In this document: positions 1 through 4,553 of the stretch, piece by piece
Layout: every line of letters starts with the position of its first letter
How positions within the stretch are numbered: the stretch's first letter is position 1
NCBI GenBank assembly: GCA_047614125.1
Contig: JBLHHI010000149.1
Coordinates: 1 to 6,987 of the forward strand
Direction: 5' to 3'
DNA: 6,987 nucleotides
Origin: JBLHHI01 sp047614125
GTDB lineage: Bacteria; Bacteroidota; Bacteroidia; NS11-12g; UBA9320
Made by a program: the position numbers and the translations under genes
The notes under the pieces: generated by a model
Database searches by the model: none
The model's input: only the letters and a program-made list of their open reading frames with translations
What the model was told of the DNA's origin: nothing

Positions 1-75
1 TTGTTTGACAATGTGTTTTTTGAGTTCTTCGCTGTAACGACGAACTGGACGAAGTTGCTTCTTTTTCTGTGACAT
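1..75 (-). CDS. IS3-family transposase OrfA, N-terminal 25 residues (partial)
   Basis: An ATG at base 75 opens a minus-strand reading frame that leaves the window at base 1. It encodes 25 residues: a basic start (MSQKKKQLRPVRR) followed by YSEELKKHIVKQ. The pattern of basic residues, then YSxELKxxIV, is how the helix-turn-helix OrfA proteins of IS3 elements begin; in the family OrfA binds the IS ends and is joined to the OrfB integrase domain by a programmed frameshift. Only the first part of the helix-turn-helix is visible, so the family call rests on a short match plus the IS-like terminus just upstream. No Shine-Dalgarno sequence is visible before the ATG. A different small basic DNA-binding protein is possible. 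Confidence 0.55.
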   Translation of the reverse strand, partial: MSQKKKQLRPVRRYSEELKKHIVKQ

Positions 76-127
76 TTTTCTAAGTTTAAAAACTCTAAAA
101 TGTGACAACTTTTTTCAGTCTTAGTCA
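1..127 (-). mobile_element. End of an IS3-family (IS150-like) insertion sequence, truncated by the window edge
   Basis: Read on the minus strand, this stretch begins near base 127 with TGACTAAGACTG, then a run of A and GTTGTCACA, and about 50 bases later comes the start codon of a transposase OrfA-like protein. The pattern ACTG, A/C-rich run, GTTGnCA resembles the terminal inverted repeats of IS150-group IS3 elements, and a short gap between terminus and orfA is normal for that group. The exact boundary is uncertain: it could be 127, where the end begins with the TG dinucleotide typical of IS3 elements, or about 120. The other terminus and any target-site duplication lie outside the window, so whether the element is complete cannot be judged. 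Confidence 0.5.
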
Positions 128-128
128 G

Positions 129-145
129 GTTTATAGTTTATGGTT
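129..145 (+). repeat. GTTTATR heptamer repeat, copy 1
   Basis: The 17 bases GTTTATAGTTTATGGTT consist of two GTTTATR heptamers and a third partial unit. Near-identical 17-mers occur at 4450-4466 (same strand, one difference) and 4519-4535 (opposite strand, one difference). This copy begins one or two bases after the inferred IS end. It lies in a non-coding stretch and has no recognised function. Confidence 0.6.
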
Positions 146-182
146 TCTGGTTGTGGGTTTTATAGTATTTAGCTCTTCTTTC

Positions 183-239
183 TTTGAAATGGTAATTGCA
201 TTTGTCATTGAATTTGAAATCGGGTTTGCGATTGAATTT
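183..239 (+). repeat. Degenerate AT-rich tandem repeat
   Basis: ATTTGTCATTGAATTT at 200-215 recurs as GTTTGCGATTGAATTT at 224-239, a 24-base offset with 13 of 16 positions matching. TTTGAAAT also occurs at 183-190 and again at 213-220. The stretch is AT-rich, carries no convincing reading frame and has no assigned role. It could be decayed sequence beside the insertion element. Confidence 0.35.
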
Positions 240-265
240 TAATTATTGATAATAAGCGTTTTAAG

Positions 266-294
266 AAATGATTGCAGGTTTTCTGCAACCATTT
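266..294 (-). terminator. Strong hairpin, possible minus-strand terminator or structured RNA
   Basis: Arms AAATGaTTGCAG (266-277) and CTGCAAcCATTT (283-294) enclose a five-base loop. On the plus strand there is one A-C mismatch, but in minus-strand RNA that position becomes a G-U wobble, so all twelve positions can pair. This favours a minus-strand transcript. The minus-strand sequence after the stem is CTTAAAAC, which is only weakly U-rich, so it is not a textbook intrinsic terminator. No supported minus-strand gene ends here. The rest of 128-563, a gene-free stretch of about 436 bases, holds the repeats and promoter described separately and otherwise nothing I can support. Confidence 0.35.
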
Positions 295-510
295 ACTCCT
301 TTAACAGACTATAGAATACAACATGTAATAAAAGTAAAGAGCATTTAATATGCAATAAGAATTGCTCATGATGGTTTGTGATGAAGGGGTAGGATGGAAA
401 CATCTTGCTCCTTCTTTGGTTTAGCCGTTTTAGTATATGATACCTTGCATGGCTCTCCAACACACAAGTTCTGATAATCATCATTTGACCTACCGAGAAA
501 ATTGCTTTCC

Positions 511-539
511 TTTGCACCACGTAAAATTACGTAGTTTAA
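511..539 (+). promoter_or_regulatory. Candidate promoter with palindrome upstream of the E2 gene
   Basis: TTTG at 511-514 and TAGTTTAA at 532-539 are separated by 17 bases, close to the -33 TTTG / -7 TAnnTTTG arrangement known for Bacteroidota promoters; the -7 box deviates at its last two bases. Transcription would start near 546, giving a leader of about 18 bases that contains AAAGGAAG. Between the boxes is an inverted repeat ACGTAA-AA-TTACGT (519-532), a position where a regulator could block polymerase. Both the promoter and the operator idea are inferred from pattern only. Confidence 0.3.
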
Positions 540-563
540 CTGGAGTAAATCACAAAGGAAGAC

Positions 564-1892
564 ATGGCAAATTTCGATTTGATAATGCCCAAAATGGGCG
601 AAAGTATTGCAGAGGCAACCATCATTCGCTGGTTAAAAAATGAAGGAGATCCTGTAGCGATCGACGAGGCAGTACTCGAAATTGCAACCGATAAGGTAGA
701 TTCGGAAGTGCCAAGTACAGCGGCCGGAATTATGGGCAAACCACTCTTTGGTGAAGGTGATGTGGTTAAGGTAGGAGAGATCGTAGCACAGATTATGGGC
801 GAAGGTGGAAGTGTTTCCGCTGCCCCTGCTGCACCAATTCCATCTTTAGAAAAACCAGGTGAAGTCGTTCAACACGTTGTAGAGCAAGCCATTCAATCCG
901 TTACTCCAACGGCACCAGTTGTCTCGAACAATGGCGATCGATTTTATTCTCCATTGGTGATGAACATCGCTCGAACCGAAGGAATCGCCATGACGGAATT
1001 GGAGCAAATTTCAGGTTCTGGAAACGAAGGCCGAGTAACCAAACGAGATATTTTAGCCTATGTAAGCAATCGATCGAATGGGTCAATACCAGTGCCAACA
1101 CCAACATCCAACATTCTTCCCAAAACTTCAACTTCATTTCCAGCTTCGACTTCAACTTCGAAACCAACGGTTTCGCTAAACGCCGGCGATGAAGTAATAG
1201 CAATGGATCGAATGAGGAAACTCATTGCTGATCACATGGTTATGTCGAAACATACCTCTCCACACGTAACCTCATTTGTAGAAGCAGATGTTACCAATCT
1301 GGTTAATTGGAGAAATAAGAATAAAGGAATCTTCGAAAAGCGCGATGGCGAAAAGCTTACGTTTACGCCTTTGTTTATTGAGGCGGTGGTGAAAGCCATA
1401 AAAGACTTCCCAATGATAAACATTGCTGTTGATGGAGATAACATCATCAAACGCAAAAACATCAATATTGGCATGGCAGCAGCCTTGCCCAGCGGCAACC
1501 TCATCGTTCCGGTAATTAAAAATGCAGATACAAAGAACTTGGTTGGACTTGCACGCGAAGTAAACGACTTAGCCAGTCGGGCACGCAACAATCAGTTGAA
1601 ACCGGATGAGATTCAAGGAGGTACTTACACCATTACGAATGTGGGATCTTTTGGAAACGTGATGGGAACACCGATCATTAATCAACCCCAAGTTGCTATC
1701 ATGGCAGTGGGTGCTATTAAAAAGAAACCCGCTGTAATTGAAACAGAATACGGTGATGTCATCGGTATTCGACACTTTATGTATCTATCGCACAGTTACG
1801 ACCACCGCGTTGTAGATGGTGCTTTGGGTGGCATGTTCGTTCGAAGAGTAGCCGATTATCTTGAGAACTGGGACATCAATCGCGAAATTTAG
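564..1892 (+). CDS. 2-oxo acid dehydrogenase complex E2 subunit (dihydrolipoyllysine acyltransferase)
   Basis: This 442-residue protein is the acyltransferase core of a 2-oxo acid dehydrogenase complex. It takes an acyl group from E1 on its lipoyl arm and passes it to CoA in the cytoplasm. Residues 1-78 form one lipoyl domain, with the lipoylated lysine K44 in DKV. Residues 127-168 are the peripheral subunit-binding domain (FYSPLVMNIARTEGI to RDILAYV). Residues about 208-442 are the catalytic domain, with SYDHRVVDGA at 411-420 giving catalytic H414 and D418. Flexible linkers lie at 79-126 and 169-207; the second contains the low-complexity run KTSTSFPASTSTSK, encoded by a TTCAAC-type DNA repeat. 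AAGGAAG precedes the ATG closely. No E1 or E3 gene is adjacent. Overall character suggests the branched-chain or mixed-specificity type, but the sequence alone does not separate this from pyruvate or 2-oxoglutarate E2, so no symbol is given. Confidence 0.93.
   Translation: MANFDLIMPKMGESIAEATIIRWLKNEGDPVAIDEAVLEIATDKVDSEVPSTAAGIMGKPLFGEGDVVKVGEIVAQIMGEGGSVSAAPAAPIPSLEKPGEVVQHVVEQAIQSVTPTAPVVSNNGDRFYSPLVMNIARTEGIAMTELEQISGSGNEGRVTKRDILAYVSNRSNGSIPVPTPTSNILPKTSTSFPASTSTSKPTVSLNAGDEVIAMDRMRKLIADHMVMSKHTSPHVTSFVEADVTNLVNWRNKNKGIFEKRDGEKLTFTPLFIEAVVKAIKDFPMINIAVDGDNIIKRKNINIGMAAALPSGNLIVPVIKNADTKNLVGLAREVNDLASRARNNQLKPDEIQGGTYTITNVGSFGNVMGTPIINQPQVAIMAVGAIKKKPAVIETEYGDVIGIRHFMYLSHSYDHRVVDGALGGMFVRRVADYLENWDINREI
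1122..1165 (+). repeat. TTCAAC-type hexamer repeat inside the E2 linker
   Basis: The coding DNA contains ACTTCAACTTCA, a short interruption, then GCTTCGACTTCAACTTCG, read in frame as Thr-Ser repeats in the linker between the subunit-binding and catalytic domains. A very similar run lies after the stop codon of the same gene at 1899-1939. Linkers tolerate such expansions, and a hexamer unit keeps the frame. Confidence 0.6.
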
Positions 1893-1898
1893 TAAAGT

Positions 1899-1939
1899 CA
1901 TCTTCATCTTCAACTTCAACTTTTGCTTCAACTTCAAAG
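1899..1939 (+). repeat. TTCAAC-type hexamer repeat in the E2-kdsB spacer
   Basis: Almost the whole 53-base spacer between the E2 stop and the kdsB start consists of CTTCATCTTCAACTTCAAC followed by TTTTGCTTCAACTTCAAAG. Read in the kdsB frame it would give Ser-Thr-rich peptide like that of the E2 linker, but no start codon precedes it in that frame. It leaves kdsB without a visible Shine-Dalgarno sequence. Confidence 0.6.
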
Positions 1940-1945
1940 AATCAC

Positions 1946-2713
1946 ATGCCCGAATCACTCATTGTAATCCCAGCCCGTTTTGAATCTTCACGCTTTCCGG
2001 GAAAGCCACTCACTATAATAGCTGGGAAATCGCTCATTCAGCGTGTGTACGAACAGTGCATGGAATCGGATGCCGACGATGTAATTGTTGCTACCGATGA
2101 TCAACGCATTTTCGACCACGTCTTATCCTTCGATGGGAACGTTTGTATGACGTCGGTGAACCACGAAAACGGAACTGAGCGTACCATTGAAGCGGTAGAG
2201 CGCCTGATGGACCAAGGTGAAGACTACGATGTAATAATCAATGTGCAGGGCGATGAGCCCTTGGTAAGTCCAGACGACATCAATCGGTTAATCAAATTGT
2301 TTGATGAGCAAGAAGTAGATATTGCAACCTTAATTAAAAAAATTGATAAGGTTGAGGAGCTTACCAATCCAAACATCGTAAAAGCTCTTGTAACCGACTT
2401 TGAAGAGGAAGTAGCTGATTTGCTGTACTTTAGTAGAGCACCACTGCCCTTTGTTCGGGATATGGAATTGGATGAGGCCATCGAAAAATTTACGTTTTAC
2501 AAGCACATCGGTTTGTATGCCTTCGATTGCGAACAATTATTTACGCTTAAGGATACCGTTGCCTCAGAGCTGGAACAAGCCGAAAAACTCGAGCAATTGC
2601 GATGGTTGCAAAATCACTATGTGGTATCCGCAATTCTCACGGAAAATGAAAGCATTGGCGTAGACACACCCGAAGATGTTGCAATTGTTGAAAACATCTT
2701 GAAAAGCCGTTAA
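1946..2713 (+). CDS. kdsB: 3-deoxy-manno-octulosonate cytidylyltransferase (CMP-Kdo synthetase)
   Basis: KdsB joins Kdo to CTP, giving CMP-Kdo and pyrophosphate; CMP-Kdo is the donor for adding Kdo to lipid A in the cytoplasm. The 255-residue length fits the family (about 250). The N-terminal nucleotide-binding motif PARFESSRFPGKPL spans residues 9-22. HENGTER at 73-79 corresponds to the HxSGTxR motif. NVQGDEPLV at 99-107 carries the Mg-binding D103, and D240 in VDTPEDV is the expected second metal ligand. FSRAPLPFV (162-170), KHIGLYAF (186-193) and LEQAEKLEQLRWL (209-221) are further family blocks. All key residues are present. The gene starts 53 bases after the E2 stop and may be co-transcribed with it. 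pyrG, which makes its substrate CTP, follows in the same direction after a 100-base gap. The start is the ATG that gives the normal family N-terminus. Confidence 0.95.
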   Translation: MPESLIVIPARFESSRFPGKPLTIIAGKSLIQRVYEQCMESDADDVIVATDDQRIFDHVLSFDGNVCMTSVNHENGTERTIEAVERLMDQGEDYDVIINVQGDEPLVSPDDINRLIKLFDEQEVDIATLIKKIDKVEELTNPNIVKALVTDFEEEVADLLYFSRAPLPFVRDMELDEAIEKFTFYKHIGLYAFDCEQLFTLKDTVASELEQAEKLEQLRWLQNHYVVSAILTENESIGVDTPEDVAIVENILKSR

Positions 2714-2721
2714 TCCTTCAC

Positions 2722-2744
2722 CCCTAGAAACTCCCTGTTTAGGG
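2722..2744 (+). other. Hairpin after kdsB overlapping a downstream palindrome
   Basis: CCCT (2722-2725) and AAAC (2728-2731) can pair with GTTT (2737-2740) and AGGG (2741-2744), leaving a two-base AG bulge and a five-base loop. No U-run follows directly, so it is a poor intrinsic terminator. The GGG on its right side is also the left arm of the palindrome at 2742-2757, so the two structures exclude each other in a transcript reading through from kdsB. Confidence 0.3.
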
Positions 2745-2757
2745 TACATTTGTACCC
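2742..2757 (+). promoter_or_regulatory. Perfect palindrome overlapping a TAnnTTTG-type box upstream of pyrG
   Basis: GGGTACA-TT-TGTACCC is a perfect inverted repeat with seven-base arms. Inside it, TACATTTG (2745-2752) matches the Bacteroidota -7 consensus TAnnTTTG exactly. No TTTG lies at the expected upstream distance, so as a promoter it is half-supported. A palindrome over a -7 box would suit a dimeric repressor. If used, transcription would start near 2759 and give pyrG a leader of about 55 bases. A second, smaller palindrome, CAAACGTTTG, follows at 2764-2773. Confidence 0.35.
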
Positions 2758-2779
2758 CGTATACAAACGTTTGCGCAGA

Positions 2780-2807
2780 CCAAATCTTCTGCTCGAAATA
2801 AGATTGG
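2780..2807 (+). other. Leader hairpin just before the pyrG start codon
   Basis: CCAA-A-TCTT (2780-2788, one bulged A) can pair with AAGATTGG (2800-2807) around an eleven-base loop, ending six bases before the pyrG ATG. It would cover the region where a ribosome lands. The stem is short and AU-rich, so it may be chance. Confidence 0.25.
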
Positions 2808-2813
2808 ACATAT

Positions 2814-4427
2814 ATGACTAAAGCAAAATACGTTTTCGTTACGGGCGGCGTAACATCATCATTGGGTAAAGGCATCATTGCTGCTTCGTTGGCCAAGCTT
2901 TTGCAAGCCAGAGGATACCGCGTTACCATTCAGAAATTTGATCCCTACATCAACGTAGATCCGGGAACCATGAACCCATACGAACATGGCGAATGTTATG
3001 TTACCGATGATGGAGCAGAAACCGATTTAGACTTGGGTCATTACGAGCGCTTTCTCAGCATAAGCACCTCACAAGCCAACAACGTTACAACGGGAAGGAT
3101 CTATCAAACTGTAATCGATAACGAGCGTGCGGGTACGTACTTGGGCAAGACCGTTCAGGTTATTCCGCACATTACCGACGAAATAAAGCGACGAATGTTG
3201 CTTTTGGGAGATACCGGAAATTACGACATCGTAATCACGGAGTTGGGCGGTACAGTTGGTGATATTGAATCGCTGCCTTACGTTGAATCGGTTCGGCAAT
3301 TGCGCTGGGAGTTGGGCGTTGATGATACTTGTGTGATCCATTTAACCTTGGTTCCGTATTTAAAGGCTGCGGGCGAGTTAAAAACGAAACCAACCCAACA
3401 CAGTGTAAAAGGTCTTCAAGAATTGGGCGTTCAGCCTGATATTTTAGTTTGTAGAACGGAGCATAAGCTAAACAATGAAATTCGTAAAAAAGTAGCCCTT
3501 TTTTGCAACGTAAACCAAAATGCTGTAATTGAATCGATCGATGTTGAATCGATCTACGAAGTGCCTATGGTAATGCTCAAAGAGCGGTTGGATAGGGTTA
3601 CGTTGGCAAAACTTAGGTTGAGCGCCAAAAACGAACCGGAACTAACGCGTTGGAAAGACTTTCTCTTCAAATTAAGCCATCCAAAGGCAGAGATTAACAT
3701 TGGCCTAATTGGAAAATATGTTGAATTGCCTGATGCATACAAATCTATTAATGAGGCATTTAACCATGCTGGCGCGGTAAATGAATGCAAGGTAAATGTG
3801 CACGCCATACATTCGGAAGCCATTAACGCCGACAATGTGGCGGAACGACTCAAAGGAATTGATGGAATTCTGGTCGCTCCTGGCTTTGGTGCTCGCGGCA
3901 TCGAGGGAAAGATTGATACCATTAAATATATTAGAGAAAACAACATACCTTTTTTTGGAATTTGTTTAGGCATGCAATGCGCTGTGATTGAATTTGCTCG
4001 AAACGTTGCGGGTTTAAACAAAGCGCACAGCATCGAGATGGAACCTAAAACTAAGTTTCCGGTCATCAACATCATGGAAGACCAAAAGAAGTTGAAAAAC
4101 ATGGGGGGAACTATGCGGTTGGGAGCCTATAACTGTGAAATCCAAAAAGGAAGTTTAGCGCATCGCGTATATGGTAAAACCAGCATTTCGGAGCGGCATC
4201 GTCATCGCTACGAGTTTAATAATCAACATCTTGAAGCCTTTAAAAAGTTGGGCCTGACGGCTTCGGGAATCAATCCCGATAATAACTTGGTGGAGATTGT
4301 TGAGATCGAATCACATCCCTTCTTCATTGGAGTGCAATTTCATCCGGAATTAAAGAGCACTGTCGACAATCCTCATCCGCTCTTTGTTAAGTTTGTGCGC
4401 GCAGCAATGGACTATGCTGGAAAGTGA
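2814..4427 (+). CDS. pyrG: CTP synthase (glutamine-hydrolysing)
   Basis: PyrG converts UTP to CTP using ATP and ammonia from glutamine, the last step of de novo pyrimidine nucleotide synthesis, in the cytoplasm. The 537-residue protein is close to the family norm of about 545. The N-terminal synthetase domain (about 1-270) starts with KYVFVTGGVTSSLGKG, a P-loop-like ATP site at 11-20, followed by KFDPYINVDPGTMNPYEHGE and DDGAETDLDLGHYERF. ELGGTVGDIES spans 144-153. The C-terminal class I glutaminase domain (about 292-537) has the nucleophile C384 in GICLGMQ and the triad partners H510 and E512 in QFHPEL; SERHRHRYEFN is at 459-469. All catalytic residues are present, so it should be active. 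It starts 100 bases after kdsB, behind a spacer with palindromes and a possible promoter. A repeat-like stretch at 3527-3557 simply encodes the conserved ESID/ESIYE motif. Confidence 0.97.
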   Translation: MTKAKYVFVTGGVTSSLGKGIIAASLAKLLQARGYRVTIQKFDPYINVDPGTMNPYEHGECYVTDDGAETDLDLGHYERFLSISTSQANNVTTGRIYQTVIDNERAGTYLGKTVQVIPHITDEIKRRMLLLGDTGNYDIVITELGGTVGDIESLPYVESVRQLRWELGVDDTCVIHLTLVPYLKAAGELKTKPTQHSVKGLQELGVQPDILVCRTEHKLNNEIRKKVALFCNVNQNAVIESIDVESIYEVPMVMLKERLDRVTLAKLRLSAKNEPELTRWKDFLFKLSHPKAEINIGLIGKYVELPDAYKSINEAFNHAGAVNECKVNVHAIHSEAINADNVAERLKGIDGILVAPGFGARGIEGKIDTIKYIRENNIPFFGICLGMQCAVIEFARNVAGLNKAHSIEMEPKTKFPVINIMEDQKKLKNMGGTMRLGAYNCEIQKGSLAHRVYGKTSISERHRHRYEFNNQHLEAFKKLGLTASGINPDNNLVEIVEIESHPFFIGVQFHPELKSTVDNPHPLFVKFVRAAMDYAGK

Positions 4428-4449
4428 GAAATAGTTAAACGGTTAGCTG

Positions 4450-4466
4450 GTTTATAGTTTATAGTT
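4450..4466 (+). repeat. GTTTATR heptamer repeat, copy 2
   Basis: GTTTATAGTTTATAGTT is two full GTTTATR heptamers plus a partial unit. With the inverted copy at 4519-4535 it forms a 17-base imperfect inverted repeat (15 of 17 positions complementary) around a 52-base loop in the pyrG to ABC-F spacer. It is one base different from the copy at 129-145. Confidence 0.6.
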
Positions 4467-4471
4467 AAGTG

Positions 4472-4546
4472 ATGCAAAAGGAAGGTGAAGAATTGTTGAT
4501 GTCGAGTGAAATTAAGACAACCATAAACCATAAACTCGGAAACTAA
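4472..4546 (+). other. Possible 24-codon upstream ORF before the ABC-F gene
   Basis: An ATG at 4472 opens 24 codons (beginning MQKEGEELLMSSEIK, ending HKLGN) and stops at 4544-4546, seven bases before the ABC-F start codon. It has no clear Shine-Dalgarno site and overlaps the inverted heptamer repeat at 4519-4535, which argues that its sequence is not under protein-level selection. It is noted because some ABC-F genes, especially antibiotic-resistance types in Firmicutes, are controlled by leader peptides. A chance ORF is at least as likely. Confidence 0.2.
4519..4535 (-). repeat. GTTTATR heptamer repeat, copy 3 (inverted)
   Basis: The plus strand reads AACCATAAACCATAAAC, so the minus strand is GTTTATGGTTTATGGTT, again two GTTTATR heptamers plus a partial unit. 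It faces copy 2 at 4450-4466 and lies 18 bases before the ABC-F start codon. Confidence 0.6.
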
Positions 4547-4553
4547 GTAACCA

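Noticed and set aside
352..365. GCAAT-AAGA-ATTGC hairpin in the gene-free stretch
   Set aside because: Five-base arms in AT-rich DNA are expected by chance, and nothing around it suggests a role.
293..520. 75-codon minus-strand ORF ending at the strong hairpin
   Set aside because: Its composition is rich in Cys, His and Leu with no recognisable motif, there is no ribosome binding site, and it overlaps promoter-like sequence of the E2 gene. The stop falling at the hairpin is suggestive but not enough.
437..643. 68-codon plus-strand ORF crossing the E2 start
   Set aside because: It overlaps the well-supported E2 lipoyl domain in another frame and has no family features.
3527..3557. Tandem-looking TTGAATCGATC repeat inside pyrG
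   Set aside because: It encodes the conserved family segment ESIDVESIYE, so protein conservation explains it.
3554..4102. 182-codon minus-strand ORF inside pyrG
   Set aside because: It is antisense to conserved pyrG coding sequence; its length is explained by codon use on the other strand and it shows no motif.
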